Assembly: GCA_021826025.1 (NCBI GenBank) | Contig: JAKBBG010000001.1 | Span: 21,969-85,968, forward strand | DNA from: Pseudomonadota bacterium | GTDB taxonomy: Bacteria; Pseudomonadota; Gammaproteobacteria; Burkholderiales; Ferrovaceae | Length of the DNA stretch: 64,000 bases | Direction of reading: 5' to 3' | In this document: positions 21,131 through 33,199 of the stretch, piece after piece | Layout: each line of letters begins with the position of its first letter | Numbering within the stretch: the stretch's first letter is position 1 | Translations under genes and position numbers: made by a program | Notes under the pieces: generated by a model | What the model was told of the DNA's origin: nothing | Databases searched by the model: none | The model's input: the letters and a program-made list of their open reading frames with translations, nothing else

Positions 21131-21751
21131 ATGATCTCCGAGACGGACGCCGTGAGCAATTCAAACTTTGACGGGCCCTGGGCCCGACTCCCCACACCGC
21201 ACGGGGAGTTTCGCGTGCGCACGTTCAATTGCGGCGAGCAGGAACACCTGGTGCTGCAAATGGGCGAAGTGGCCGGCGCAGCCAACGTCCTGGTGCGTAT
21301 CCATTCGGAATGCCTGACAGGGGACGTTCTGGGCTCCCTGCGCTGCGATTGCGGCCCCCAGCTGCACCTCTCCCTTGAAATGATCGCCCGCGAAGGCCGC
21401 GGCGTGCTGGTTTATCTGCGCGGCCAGGAAGGGCGGGGGATCGGCCTGACCAGCAAGCTTGCCGCCTACCGCTTGCAGGACCGCGGCCTCGACACCGTGG
21501 ACGCCAACCTGCACCTGGGCCTTCCCATCGATGCGCGCACCTACGCTGCCGCGGCTGCCATCCTGGTGCGGCTGGGGCTGACCACCCTCCGGCTGATGAC
21601 CAACAATCCGGAGAAGGTGGCCCAGCTGGAAGAAGGCGCCCTGCAGGTGTCCGAACGGGTTCCGCTGCTCGTCCAGCCCCATGCGGAAGCCTTGCGCTAT
21701 CTCAAAACAAAACAGGAGCGCCTGGGGCACCTGCTGGACCTCGCCGACTAG
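21131..21751 (+). CDS. ribA: GTP cyclohydrolase II
   Basis: Opens the imidazole ring of GTP in the first step of riboflavin synthesis. Zinc ligands are C61, C72 and C74 ([20 protein letters not shown]), and the [10 protein letters not shown] block holds substrate contacts. At 206 aa it is a stand-alone RibA, not the RibB-RibA fusion found in many bacteria, so the RibB activity must be encoded elsewhere. No other riboflavin gene lies in the window. Confidence 0.95.
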   Translation: MISETDAVSNSNFDGPWARLPTPHGEFRVRTFNCGEQEHLVLQMGEVAGAANVLVRIHSECLTGDVLGSLRCDCGPQLHLSLEMIAREGRGVLVYLRGQEGRGIGLTSKLAAYRLQDRGLDTVDANLHLGLPIDARTYAAAAAILVRLGLTTLRLMTNNPEKVAQLEEGALQVSERVPLLVQPHAEALRYLKTKQERLGHLLDLAD

Positions 21752-21778
21752 CGCGCCTTCGGGTGACGCCGCCCCCCG

Positions 21779-21784
21779 TATAAT
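21779..21784 (+). promoter_or_regulatory. Consensus -10 element upstream of the hydroxybutyrate dehydrogenase gene
   Basis: TATAAT lies 32 bases before the ATG of the dehydrogenase gene and just after the ribA stop, in an otherwise GC-rich spacer. The -35 region is weak, so the match rests on the -10 alone. It suggests that the dehydrogenase gene has its own promoter rather than depending on ribA. Confidence 0.4.
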
Positions 21785-21815
21785 GAAGCCCTCGCCACCA
21801 CAACCAGGGAGCGCC

Positions 21816-22598
21816 ATGCTCAAAGGCAAATCGGCCATCGTGACCGGCTCCACCAGCGGCATCGGACTGGGCATCGCCCGGGCCCTGGCCCGCTCAGGCG
21901 CCAACGTCCTGCTCAACGGGTGGGGCGATGAGCAGGAAATCGAACGGTTGCGGGCGCAGATTGCGCACGACAGCGGCACCGACGTCGCCTACCACGGCGC
22001 GGACATGCAGCGTCCCGACGACATCGCCGCGCTGGTGGACGCCGCGGCCGCCCGCTGGGGAGGGGCCGACATCCTGGTCAACAACGCCGGCATCCAGCAC
22101 GTCGCGCCGATCGACAGTTTTCCCGCGGAACGCTGGGACGCCGTCATCGCCGTCAACCTGTCAGCTGCGTTTCACGCCACCCGGCACGCACTGCCCCTGA
22201 TGCGGGCGCGCGGCTGGGGGCGGATCATCAACATCGCTTCCGCCCACGGGCTGGTGGCATCCGCCCAGAAAGCGGCCTACGTTGCCGCAAAACACGGCCT
22301 GGTGGGACTGACCAAGGTGACGGCGCTCGAAACGGCCCAAAGCGGGATCACGTGCAATGCGATTTGCCCCGGCTGGGTGCTGACCCCCCTGGTCCAGCAG
22401 CAGATCGATGCGCTGGCCGCGCGCGAACGGCTTTCCCCCCTTGAGGCCAAGCAGCGCCTCCTTTCGGAAAAGCAGCCTTCCGGGGAGTTTACGACGCCCG
22501 AAGAGATCGGCGGACTCGCCGTGTTTCTCTGCTCGCCTGCCGCCAACCAGATTCGCGGTGCCAGCCTCAGCATCGACGGAGGGTGGACTGCCCAGTGA
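21816..22598 (+). CDS. bdhA: 3-hydroxybutyrate dehydrogenase
   Basis: A short-chain dehydrogenase that oxidises D-3-hydroxybutyrate, the monomer of PHB, to acetoacetate with NAD. It has the TGSTSGIG cofactor motif at 10-17, NNAG, and a YxxxK pair Y155/K159 in AAYVAAKHG. The GITCNAICPGWVLTPLV, QQIDALA and QPSGEFTTPEEIGGLAVFL segments are characteristic of this subfamily. Length 260 aa is standard. Its nearness to phaZ-phaM fits a PHA breakdown route, although ribA and folA intervene. Confidence 0.93.
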   Translation: MLKGKSAIVTGSTSGIGLGIARALARSGANVLLNGWGDEQEIERLRAQIAHDSGTDVAYHGADMQRPDDIAALVDAAAARWGGADILVNNAGIQHVAPIDSFPAERWDAVIAVNLSAAFHATRHALPLMRARGWGRIINIASAHGLVASAQKAAYVAAKHGLVGLTKVTALETAQSGITCNAICPGWVLTPLVQQQIDALAARERLSPLEAKQRLLSEKQPSGEFTTPEEIGGLAVFLCSPAANQIRGASLSIDGGWTAQ

Positions 22599-22642
22599 GC
22601 GGCGCTTGAATTCCTGCGCGTTTTCCATCATCCTCACGTACT

Positions 22643-22738
22643 GGCGGGCCTCCCCGCATTGCAGTGTAGTGAACCTGGTCAGGTCCGGAAGGAAGCAGCC
22701 ACAGCTACATACTGCAAGTGCCGGGGGTTGGGCTCGCC
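22643..22738 (+). ncRNA. ffs: 4.5S RNA of the signal recognition particle
   Basis: The conserved domain IV core GGTCAGGTCCGGAAGGAAGC occupies 22677-22696. The 5' arm (GGCGGGCC at 22643-22650, then GCAGTGTAG) pairs with the 3' arm (CTACATACTGC, then GGCTCGCC ending at 22738), giving the long hairpin of small bacterial SRP RNAs of about 96 bases. An ATTTTTAA run just after it (from 22744) could end transcription. The gene lies upstream of dnaX, as in many proteobacteria. It binds Ffh to target nascent membrane proteins. Confidence 0.95.
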
Positions 22739-22779
22739 ACCCCATTTTTAAACGTCATGAACGATTTTTCCTGGAATTA

Positions 22780-23325
22780 ATGATGACCCGACGACTGCAA
22801 TTTGCCGTGTTACTTCTCTGGGCTTCCTTCACGTCCGCGGCCTGGGCCGCCGATGCCGTTTCCGTCGAGGCGGGCTACGGCTATCACACCGACATGGCCC
22901 GGGTGGCCTGGTCCCGCGCCTGGGACGCGCGCTGGTTTACCGACAGTGCCTGGTTTCTCAGCGGATACTGGGACGTGGCCCTTGGGCGCTGGACGCCCCA
23001 CAACCCTGCCGGCGGCAATCACGACGTGACCGATTTCGGTCTGACTCCGGTCTGGCGCCTGCGTCCGACGGACGGCAGCGGGCCGGTGGTGCCTTTCGTG
23101 GAAGCGGCGGTCGGGTTCCATTACATCAGCGACCACCAGATTTATAACGGGCGGGACATGAGCACCCATTTCCAGTTCGGAGACCACGTGGGCGCCGGCC
23201 TGTCCTTCGGCGAACACCACGACTGGGACATCATGGCGCGGTTGCAGCACCTCTCCAATGCCGGACTGCAGAATCCCAATCCGGGCATCAATTTCTACCA
23301 AATCCGGCTGAGCCACTGGTATTGA
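22780..23325 (+). CDS. pagL: PagL-like lipid A 3-O-deacylase (acyloxyacyl hydrolase family)
   Basis: An outer-membrane beta-barrel with a signal peptide (1-23, ending AWA). The C-terminal RLQHLSNAGLQNPNPGINFY is the PagL active-site region. His157 and Ser159 are present, but the position of the third triad residue (Glu in the Pseudomonas enzyme, 14 residues after the His) appears to be Asn171. FQFGDHVGAGLSFG is also typical. Length is 181 aa; a second ATG at 22783 is equally usable. The enzyme trims the 3-O-acyl chain of lipid A. Activity is likely but not certain. Confidence 0.85.
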   Translation: MMTRRLQFAVLLLWASFTSAAWAADAVSVEAGYGYHTDMARVAWSRAWDARWFTDSAWFLSGYWDVALGRWTPHNPAGGNHDVTDFGLTPVWRLRPTDGSGPVVPFVEAAVGFHYISDHQIYNGRDMSTHFQFGDHVGAGLSFGEHHDWDIMARLQHLSNAGLQNPNPGINFYQIRLSHWY

Positions 23326-23341
23326 AGGTGGCGTGCCTGCC

Positions 23342-24955
23342 ATGACCGCTTTCCAGGCTCTGGCCCGCAAATGGCGGCCCCGGTCCTTTTCCGAGCTGGT
23401 GGGCCAGGAACATGTGGTTCGGGCGCTGCGCAACGCCCTTGAAAGCGGACGGCTGCATCACGCCTACCTGTTCACCGGAACACGCGGGGTGGGAAAGACC
23501 ACGATCGCCCGGATCCTCGCGAAGTGCTTCAATTGCGAAACCGGCCTGACGGCCGAACCGTGCGGGACCTGTGCGGCCTGCCGCGACATCGACGGCGGAC
23601 GCTTCCCGGACATGCTCGAGGTGGATGCGGCCACCAACACCAAGGTCGAGGAAATGCGGGAGCTGCTCGACAATGCCCAGTACATGCCGGTGAGCGGACG
23701 CTACAAGGTGTACATCATCGACGAAGTGCACATGCTGTCCCGATCCGCCTTCAATTCCATGCTCAAGACCCTGGAAGAGCCTCCCGAGCACGTCAAGTTC
23801 ATTCTGGCCACCACCGATCCCCAGAAAGTCCCGGTCACGGTCCTGTCGCGCTGCCTGCAGTTTGGCTTGCGGCCGATGCCGCGGGAGCTGATCGCCGACC
23901 GGCTCGCCCATATCCTGGGCGAGGAAGGGATCCCCTTCGAAGCGCCCGCGCTTGCGCTGCTCGCCCAGGCGGCCCAGGGCAGCATGCGCGACAGCCTGAG
24001 CCTGCTCGACCAGGCCGTGGCGTTCGGCGGAGGCCGGGTGCGCGCTGCCGAAGTGGGGGACATGCTGGGCACCGTGGAGCGCCAGGCCCTGCTCGGCGTG
24101 CTGCAGGCCCTGGCCCGGCAGGAAGGAGGCGCGCTGATGCGCCTTGCCCAGGAGATGGCGGAACGGGGCCTGTCTTTCGACCGGGCCCTGCAGGAACTGG
24201 CGGTGATGCTGCACGACCTGGCCCTGATGCGCGCCGTCCCCGGGCAGGAGGTGGTGGAAGACCAGGCCGCGCTGGCTGCCCTGGCCCCTTGCTGGGACGA
24301 CCCGACGTTGCAGCTGCTCTACCAGATCGCCGTCCAGTCCCGGAAGGATTTGCCGCTGGCTCCGGACGAGGGCGCGGGATTCCGGATGGCCTTGCTGCGG
24401 ATGCTGGCGTTCCAGCCGGGCACCGCGCCGTCCTTTCCTGCGGCGGAACGGAGTCCGCGGGCCGATCCGAAAGCCGAAGCGCCGGCTGCGGCAGCCCCTG
24501 CGCCGGCTCAACGGGGGGAACCCCCCGCGGATTCCCGTCCCCGCGGCGTGCCGCCCTCCTTCGATGACTGGCCCGGCATGGTGCAGCGGCTTTCCGGCGC
24601 CGGCATGGCCCATGAACTCGCGCGGCATTCGGAAATGGTGCGCTATGCCGACGGCGCGCTTCATCTGCTGGTGGACGCCGAGCACAGGCACTTGCTGCCC
24701 TACAAGGAAAAGCTTCGGACCGCCCTGGAGGCGATGCTCGACGCCGACCTGCGGCTTGCCATCGACGTGGGACCCGCCACCGGGCAGAGCCTGGCGGCCG
24801 TGGAGGGCAAGGAAAACGCCGAAAGGCAGCGTCATGCCGAAGCCTCCATCAAAAACGATCCCTTCGTGCGGGAGGTGACGGAATCCCTGGGTGGCAAGCT
24901 GGTAGAATCCACCATAAAGCCCGGCAATGGGCAGGATCAGGGAGAACACCGATGA
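23342..24955 (+). CDS. dnaX: DNA polymerase III subunits tau/gamma
   Basis: The clamp-loader ATPase that also organises the replisome. It has the [16 protein letters not shown] start, the P-loop GTRGVGKTT (46-54), a zinc site C65, C74, C77 and C80, IIDEVHMLS, and sensor 1 in [10 protein letters not shown]. An Ala/Pro-rich hinge (about 375-410) leads to the tau-specific C-terminal domain. I chose the ATG at 23342; a GTG at 23333 adds three residues. No A AAA AAG slippery heptamer is visible, so a frameshifted gamma form is not evident. Length 537 aa. Confidence 0.95.
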   Translation: MTAFQALARKWRPRSFSELVGQEHVVRALRNALESGRLHHAYLFTGTRGVGKTTIARILAKCFNCETGLTAEPCGTCAACRDIDGGRFPDMLEVDAATNTKVEEMRELLDNAQYMPVSGRYKVYIIDEVHMLSRSAFNSMLKTLEEPPEHVKFILATTDPQKVPVTVLSRCLQFGLRPMPRELIADRLAHILGEEGIPFEAPALALLAQAAQGSMRDSLSLLDQAVAFGGGRVRAAEVGDMLGTVERQALLGVLQALARQEGGALMRLAQEMAERGLSFDRALQELAVMLHDLALMRAVPGQEVVEDQAALAALAPCWDDPTLQLLYQIAVQSRKDLPLAPDEGAGFRMALLRMLAFQPGTAPSFPAAERSPRADPKAEAPAAAAPAPAQRGEPPADSRPRGVPPSFDDWPGMVQRLSGAGMAHELARHSEMVRYADGALHLLVDAEHRHLLPYKEKLRTALEAMLDADLRLAIDVGPATGQSLAAVEGKENAERQRHAEASIKNDPFVREVTESLGGKLVESTIKPGNGQDQGEHR

Positions 24956-25275
24956 TGAAAGGCGGGTTGGGCGGGCTCATGAAACAGGCCCAGCAAATGC
25001 AGGAAAACATGCGCCGGGCCCAGGCGGAACTCGCCCAGCGCGAAGTGGAAGGGCAAGCCGGTTCCGGCCTGGTGAAAATCAGGGGCACCTGCGATCACGA
25101 CGTCAAAAGGGTGACCATCGACGCTTCCGTGATGGACGACAAGGACATGCTGGAAGACCTGCTCGTGGTGGCGCTCAAGGACCTGAACCAGCAGATCGAC
25201 ACGGCCACCCAGGAACGCATGGCCGGCTTCACCGGAGGCATGGGATTGCCCCCGGGCCTCAAACTTCCCTTCTGA
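24952..25275 (+). CDS. ybaB: YbaB/EbfC-family nucleoid-associated protein
   Basis: A small dimeric DNA-binding protein of 107 aa. The start [20 protein letters not shown] is typical, followed by a [20 protein letters not shown] beta region and a C-terminal helix, then [13 protein letters not shown]. The ATG at 24952 overlaps the dnaX stop (ATGA) and has GGGAG seven bases upstream. It sits in the conserved dnaX-ybaB-recR cluster, which suggests a link to replication or recombination. Confidence 0.95.
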   Translation: MMKGGLGGLMKQAQQMQENMRRAQAELAQREVEGQAGSGLVKIRGTCDHDVKRVTIDASVMDDKDMLEDLLVVALKDLNQQIDTATQERMAGFTGGMGLPPGLKLPF

Positions 25276-25284
25276 CGAATCGCC

Positions 25285-25893
25285 GTGACTGCACTGACCC
25301 GACTGGACGCGCTGGTGGAAGCGCTCCGATGCCTTCCCGGAGTCGGCCCGAAGTCGGCGCAGCGCATGGCCTTCCATCTCCTGCAGCGGGACAGGGACGG
25401 GGCTGGCCGGCTGGCCGGAGCGCTGTCCGACGCGCTGGCGACGATTCGTCATTGCGCCCAGTGCAACAATTTTTCCGAATCGGACCTGTGCGACTTGTGC
25501 GCGTCCGGCGAGCGGGACCCGCGCCTTCTGTGCGTGATCGAAACGCCGGCCGACCTGCTCATGATGGAGCTGACGCGGGCCTATCGGGGCCGGTATTTTG
25601 TCCTCATGGGGCGCCTGTCGCCGCTGGAAGGCATCGGGCCCCACGAAATCGCCACCCAGCGGCTGCTCGAACGGGCGGGCGACGGCGTCACGGAAGAGGT
25701 GATCCTGGCCACGAATTTCACGGCGGAAGGGGAGGCCACGGCGCATGCGCTGGGCGAACTGCTGCGTCAGCGCGGCCTCAAGGTGACCCGCATCGCGCGC
25801 GGCGTTCCGGTGGGGGGAGAGCTGGAATACGTGGACAGCGGCACCCTGGCCCAGGCGCTGCTTGAGCGTCGCCCGACATTCCCCGGATTATGA
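25285..25893 (+). CDS. recR: Recombination protein RecR
   Basis: Acts with RecO and RecF to load RecA at single-strand gaps. It has a helix-hairpin-helix start ([14 protein letters not shown]), a Cys4 zinc finger at C57, C60, C69 and C72, and a Toprim domain beginning [15 protein letters not shown] with [11 protein letters not shown]. Length 202 aa is standard. GTG start nine bases after ybaB. Confidence 0.96.
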   Translation: MTALTRLDALVEALRCLPGVGPKSAQRMAFHLLQRDRDGAGRLAGALSDALATIRHCAQCNNFSESDLCDLCASGERDPRLLCVIETPADLLMMELTRAYRGRYFVLMGRLSPLEGIGPHEIATQRLLERAGDGVTEEVILATNFTAEGEATAHALGELLRQRGLKVTRIARGVPVGGELEYVDSGTLAQALLERRPTFPGL

Positions 25894-25907
25894 CCCGAAC
25901 CAGGTAG

Positions 25908-28720
<2,813 letters not shown>

Positions 28721-28749
28721 CCTTTTCTGGTCGAACAGGGTTGTTGGAC

Positions 28750-29451
28750 ATGGGGCGTTGCATTGCCATTTTACCGGCTGGCGGCACGGGATCCCGTTTT
28801 GGCGCTCCGAGCCCAAAGCAGTTTACATTGCTTCTGGGACAGCCGTTGCTGACCCATGCCATCCGGCCGCTGCTGCAGGATGCCCGGGTGCAGGCGCTCT
28901 ATGTGGCCGTGGCGCCGGAGTACCGGGCTTTCCTGGATTGCCGGCCCTGGCAGGGGCGCGTCCAGGTTCTTCCCTGCGCCGGGGCGAGCCGGGCCGAGAC
29001 GGTCCGGCGCACGCTCGACGCGATTTCCCCTTCATTGGAAGCTTCCGACTGGGTTCTGGTCCACGATGCGGCCCGCCCCTGCCTGCCGGCCTCCGCCGTG
29101 TCCCGCCTGCTCGACACGCTGTGGGATGATCCGGTCGGGGGGGTGCTTGCCATGCCTGTGGCGGAGACCCTGAAACGGGCCGGAGAAGACGGCCGCGTGC
29201 GCGCCACCGTGGACCGCAAGGACCTCTGGGCCGCGCAGACGCCGCAGATGTTTCGCCTGGGCCTGCTGCGCCAGGCGCTGCAGGCAGCGCAGGACCCCAC
29301 CGACGAATCTTCCGCCGTCGAAGCGCTGGGCCATTCGCCCAGGCTGGTGCCGGGCGATCCGGCCAACATCAAGGTCACTTATCCGCAAGACCTGCTGTTC
29401 GCCCAATGGGTGCTCGAACGGCGGGCTGCGGCGCGGGAGGATGCGGCATGA
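28750..29451 (+). CDS. ispD: 2-C-methyl-D-erythritol 4-phosphate cytidylyltransferase
   Basis: Makes CDP-methylerythritol in the non-mevalonate isoprenoid pathway. The CTP-binding start is [46 protein letters not shown] and the late [11 protein letters not shown] block are all family hallmarks. Length 233 aa is typical. Its stop overlaps the ispF start (ATGA), so the pair is coupled; ispG, a later pathway step, is also in this window. Confidence 0.96.
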   Translation: MGRCIAILPAGGTGSRFGAPSPKQFTLLLGQPLLTHAIRPLLQDARVQALYVAVAPEYRAFLDCRPWQGRVQVLPCAGASRAETVRRTLDAISPSLEASDWVLVHDAARPCLPASAVSRLLDTLWDDPVGGVLAMPVAETLKRAGEDGRVRATVDRKDLWAAQTPQMFRLGLLRQALQAAQDPTDESSAVEALGHSPRLVPGDPANIKVTYPQDLLFAQWVLERRAAAREDAA

Positions 29452-29927
29452 GGATCGGCCAGGGATTTGACGTGCATGCGCTGGTGCCCGGACGCAGGCT
29501 GGTGCTCGGCGGCGTGGAAATCCCCCACCCGCTGGGGCTTGAAGGTCATTCGGACGCCGACGTGCTGCTGCATGCCGTATGCGATGCGTTGCTGGGCGCG
29601 GCGGCGCTGGGCGATATCGGACGGCATTTTCCCGACACCGATCCCGCCTATCGCGGGGCCGACAGCCGCGTGCTGCTGCGGGAGGTGGTGAGCCGGGTGC
29701 GGGCGGCGGGGTTTGCGCCGGTCAATGTGGATGCCACGATCATCGCCCAGGCGCCGCGCATGGCTCCGCATATTCCGGCCATGGTGGCGAACCTGGCGGC
29801 CGACATCGCGCTGCCCCCGTCGGCGGTCAACGTCAAGGCAACCACGACCGAACGGCTGGGCTTTTCCGGGCGGGGCGAAGGCATCGCCGCCCAGGCCGTC
29901 TGCCTGCTGGAGTCCCGGGTTCAGTAA
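29448..29927 (+). CDS. ispF: 2-C-methyl-D-erythritol 2,4-cyclodiphosphate synthase
   Basis: Cyclises the phosphorylated CDP-methylerythritol intermediate. Metal ligands D8 and H10 (GQGFDVHAL) and the [19 protein letters not shown] block are visible, with FPDTDP and the late [15 protein letters not shown]. Length 159 aa is standard. Its last seven bases overlap the convergent phosphohexomutase gene. Confidence 0.97.
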   Translation: MRIGQGFDVHALVPGRRLVLGGVEIPHPLGLEGHSDADVLLHAVCDALLGAAALGDIGRHFPDTDPAYRGADSRVLLREVVSRVRAAGFAPVNVDATIIAQAPRMAPHIPAMVANLAADIALPPSAVNVKATTTERLGFSGRGEGIAAQAVCLLESRVQ

Positions 29928-31294
29928 GGGAACTGCGCGTCCGGCTTGATCTTCAGGATCTGCGCCTTGAATGCCTGCTGGATGCGCCGCAGGGCTTCGG
30001 CGTTGTCCGCTTCGAACCGCAGCACGATCACGGGCGTGGTGTTGCTCGAGCGTGCCAGTCCGAAGCCGTCCGCGTATTCCACGCGCACCCCGTCCAGGGT
30101 GATGATGTCCGCCGCATCCGGGAACTGTCCGGAGCGCTGCAGTTCGGCAATGATGGCGAAGTTTTCCCCTTCCTTGAGGCGGATCTGCAGTTCCGGAGTG
30201 GTGACGGCGTCGGGCAGCCCGGTCAGGGTCCCGTCCACGTCGGAGGCCCGGCTCAGGATTTCGAGCATGCGGGCACCGGCGTACAGGCCGTCGTCGAAGC
30301 CGTACCAGCGTTCCTTGAAGAAGGTATGCCCGCTCATTTCCCCTGCCAGCAAGGCGCCCGTCTCCTTCATTTTGGCCTTGATCAGCGAATGGCCGGTTTT
30401 CCACAGGGTGGGTTTGCCGCCCCGCTCGCGAATCCAGGGAAACAGGTTGCGCGTGCATTTCACGTCAAAAATGATTTCCGCGCCGGGATTGCGGGACAGG
30501 ACGTCGGCGGCAAACAGCATCAGCTGGCGGTCGGGGTAAATGATCTGCCCCGTCCGGGTGACCACGCCCAGGCGGTCTCCGTCGCCGTCGAAGGCCAGGC
30601 CGATTTCGCCCGCGCCGGACGCCAGCGCCGCCTGCAGGTCCTTCAGGTTCTCCGGCTGCGACGGATCGGGATGATGGTTGGGGAAATGCCCGTCCACTTC
30701 GCAAAAAAGCTCGGTGACCGTGCAGCCCAGCCGGCGGAACAGTTCCGGCGCGAAGCGGCCGGGAATGCCGTTGCCGCAGTCGATCGCCACCCGCATCGGC
30801 CGGGCGAGGGAAACGCCTTCCGTCACCCGCTTCAGATAGCGTTCGGCCACGTCGTCTTCCCGGTAGCTTCCCCGTCCTTCGGCCAGACGGCCGGACTGCA
30901 GGCGGTCATGCAAGGCCATGATGGCGTCGCCGGAAAGCGTGTCGCCGCCCAGCAGCAGCTTGAGGCCGTTGTATTCGGGCGGGTTGTGGGAGCCGGTCAC
31001 CATGACTCCGGAAGAGGCGGTCAGCTCGTGGGCGGCAAAATACAGCATCGGCGTCGTGACCATGCCCACATCCACCACGTCCACGCCGCTGCGGCGTATG
31101 CCTTCGGCGAGGGCGGCGCCCAAGGCCGGCCCGGAAAGGCGTCCATCCCGTCCGATGGCGATGACGGAAAGCCCGCGCTCGCGGGCTTCCGATCCGACGG
31201 CTTGTCCGATGGCGGCAACGCCTTCGGTCGTGAGGGTGCGATCGACGATGCCGCGGATGTCGTATGCCTTGAAGATTTCTCGGGATGGCGTCAT
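29921..31294 (-). CDS. algC: Phosphomannomutase/phosphoglucomutase
   Basis: Interconverts hexose 1- and 6-phosphates for exopolysaccharide or lipopolysaccharide sugars. It has the phosphoserine loop [11 protein letters not shown] with S102, the metal loop DGDGDR at 236-241, the sugar-specificity loop GEMSGH (318-323) and a C-terminal phosphate-binding RSSNTTP. Length 457 aa fits AlgC/ManB enzymes. The dual specificity is inferred from the family. The barrel gene lies just upstream in the same direction (start at 32072). Confidence 0.92.
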   Translation of the reverse strand: MTPSREIFKAYDIRGIVDRTLTTEGVAAIGQAVGSEARERGLSVIAIGRDGRLSGPALGAALAEGIRRSGVDVVDVGMVTTPMLYFAAHELTASSGVMVTGSHNPPEYNGLKLLLGGDTLSGDAIMALHDRLQSGRLAEGRGSYREDDVAERYLKRVTEGVSLARPMRVAIDCGNGIPGRFAPELFRRLGCTVTELFCEVDGHFPNHHPDPSQPENLKDLQAALASGAGEIGLAFDGDGDRLGVVTRTGQIIYPDRQLMLFAADVLSRNPGAEIIFDVKCTRNLFPWIRERGGKPTLWKTGHSLIKAKMKETGALLAGEMSGHTFFKERWYGFDDGLYAGARMLEILSRASDVDGTLTGLPDAVTTPELQIRLKEGENFAIIAELQRSGQFPDAADIITLDGVRVEYADGFGLARSSNTTPVIVLRFEADNAEALRRIQQAFKAQILKIKPDAQFPY

Positions 31295-31313
31295 GGGAAA
31301 GGGGCTCCTGGGG

Positions 31314-32072
31314 TTAGAAAACGGCGGACAGCCGCAATACCAGCGTATGCGCCGGCGCTCCCTGGTTCAGCCCGTAGAGGAAGGCCGTGCTGTATTCCAG
31401 GGTCTTTTTATGGCCGACGTGAAACTCACCGGAGAGGCCCGGGCCCAGCTGGTTCGAGTTGTCGGCCGGGCGGTAATAGGCTTCGATGCCGGGGACGAAA
31501 CCGTCGTCGATCTTGTATCCGCCCATGTACGTCGCCCGGAAATTGAACTTGCCGATCAGGTCCACGCCCACGACCTTCTCCCAGATGAGGTTGAGTTTCT
31601 GGTGGGTGGTTTCCGTTTCCTTCTCGATCAACGGTCCCACTTCGACAGAATTTGAAATCTGGCTGGGGGTGTTGCGGACGTAGGCAAGCAGCATTCCCAC
31701 GTCGGCCCAGTACTCGTTGGTCTGGGTAAACTGGAAAAAGTTCTCCCATTCCACGCCTCCCACGTGGGTTCCCGTGACCGGGCCGTAATTGACGGGGCCG
31801 GTGTAGAGTTCGGTTTTCCACCAGCTCAGCGGGCTATAGGCGTAGGCGACGCCGAAAATCCCGGTGCGGTCGAGGGCCGGGTCCGCATCGCGGGTATTGA
31901 AGCCGCGCATTTCGATTTCGCTTTCCCCCTGGGTGACGCGGGGCGAGTACACGATGTAATCGTCGCCGGCTGCCGCGGAGAGCGACAGCCACGGCAGGGA
32001 GGCCGCTGCGAGGGCGAGCTTGACGCGGGGAAGGACGGGCAGGGCAGACAGTGCAGTGTTTTTATGGGGCAT
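31314..32072 (-). CDS. Unrecognised outer-membrane beta-barrel protein
   Basis: I do not recognise the family. From the ATG at 32072 the product is 252 aa with a signal peptide ending near LSAAA. Alternating aromatic strands follow (YAYSPLSWWKTELYTG, FQFTQTNEYWADVGML, FNFRATYMGGYKID), and the protein ends LVLRLSAVF, whose terminal Phe is the usual BAM recognition signal. A longer start at 32120 overlaps the upstream hydrolase stop (ATGA) but would put 16 residues before the signal peptide. It may be a channel or a structural barrel. Confidence 0.7.
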   Translation of the reverse strand: MPHKNTALSALPVLPRVKLALAAASLPWLSLSAAAGDDYIVYSPRVTQGESEIEMRGFNTRDADPALDRTGIFGVAYAYSPLSWWKTELYTGPVNYGPVTGTHVGGVEWENFFQFTQTNEYWADVGMLLAYVRNTPSQISNSVEVGPLIEKETETTHQKLNLIWEKVVGVDLIGKFNFRATYMGGYKIDDGFVPGIEAYYRPADNSNQLGPGLSGEFHVGHKKTLEYSTAFLYGLNQGAPAHTLVLRLSAVF

Positions 32073-32116
32073 GGCCGGAATTTCCGTAATGGGTTGATCG
32101 GAAAAGGTGCGCGCTG

Positions 32117-33127
32117 TCATTTTGAACGATCCGCCAGATCAAGTGAAGCGCGCTCCGGTGCGGAAAGGAACGCCATCACCCGCTGCGGCATCCAGCGGAT
32201 GTCCCCGGGAAACCCCCCTGCCACGAAACCCACGTGTCCGCCCTGCTTCTGGAAGTCCGTGACGATGGAGGGGCTGCAGGCGGCCTTGGAGGGCAGGGCA
32301 TCCTGCGGGACGAAAGGGTCGTCCAGCGCATTGAGCAGGAGTGCGGGGACGGCGATGCGTGCAAGCCACGGGCCGCAGCTGGAGCGGGCCCAGTAGTCGT
32401 CGGCGTCGGAAAACCCGTGCACGGGCGCCATGAAATGGTCGTCGAATTCGCGCATGGTGCGCGCCCGCAGCGCGCCGTCCAGGTCGAACAGTCCCGGAAA
32501 CTGCCGGGCCTTCTCCCGGGCTTTGGGTTTGAGCGTGGAGAGGAAATGGCGGGTGTAGACCCGGTTGAAGCCCCGGGACAGGTTTTCGGCTACGGCCCGC
32601 AGGTCGAACGGGGTGGCCACGGCCGCGGCGCGGTCCAGGGTGGTGCTGGCCGCGGCGCCGTTTTCGCCCAGCCATTTGAGGAGCATGTTCGCGCCCAGGG
32701 ACACGCCGGCGGCAAAGCGCCGCGCGTGAGGGTGGCGCTCGCGCGCGCGCCCGAGGATCCAGTGGATTTCCGCGCTGTCGCCGGCATGGTAGATGCGGGC
32801 TTTCAGGTTCATGTGTCCGCTGCAGCTCCTGAAGTTGGGCGCCAGCACATGCCAGCCGGCCGCGGCGGCAGCACCGCCCAGGGCGCGCAGGTAGCGCGAC
32901 CCGGTGCTGCCTTCCAGCCCGTGAAACAGCGTGAGCAGGGGGGCCTGCGGGCGGCCGGGAAGCAGGTCCACGTCGATGAAATCCCCGTCCGGCGTCGCCC
33001 ATCGTTCACGGGTCCATCCAGGGTGGGGGGCGGGAGCGCAGAGGGCGCCGTAGAGGGTTTGTGCGTGGCGGTGGGACAGCCACCAGGAAGCGCGGAACGC
33101 GGTGTGGGAACTCATCAAAAGCGCCAT
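32117..33127 (-). CDS. YheT-family alpha/beta hydrolase
   Basis: A putative esterase of about 336 aa. Blocks include SHRHAQTLYGAL at the start, FHGLEGSTGSRYLRAL, the nucleophile elbow GVSLGANMLLKW, an acid in ALDDPFVP and GGHVGF with the catalytic His. These define the YheT/YMR210w group, whose natural substrate is unknown. The start is chosen at 33127; 33136 (GTG) and 33115 are alternatives and none has a clear ribosome site. Divergent from alr. Confidence 0.85.
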   Translation of the reverse strand: MALLMSSHTAFRASWWLSHRHAQTLYGALCAPAPHPGWTRERWATPDGDFIDVDLLPGRPQAPLLTLFHGLEGSTGSRYLRALGGAAAAAGWHVLAPNFRSCSGHMNLKARIYHAGDSAEIHWILGRARERHPHARRFAAGVSLGANMLLKWLGENGAAASTTLDRAAAVATPFDLRAVAENLSRGFNRVYTRHFLSTLKPKAREKARQFPGLFDLDGALRARTMREFDDHFMAPVHGFSDADDYWARSSCGPWLARIAVPALLLNALDDPFVPQDALPSKAACSPSIVTDFQKQGGHVGFVAGGFPGDIRWMPQRVMAFLSAPERASLDLADRSK

Positions 33128-33199
33128 GCGAGGCACAAAAAGCGATATTATGCGCGTATTTTAAACGTTGTCCCATCCGCTTCCGGCGATCGAACGGAC

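Noticed and set aside
23342..24955. Programmed frameshift in dnaX producing gamma
   Set aside because: No A AAA AAG or similar slippery heptamer was found in the second half of the gene.
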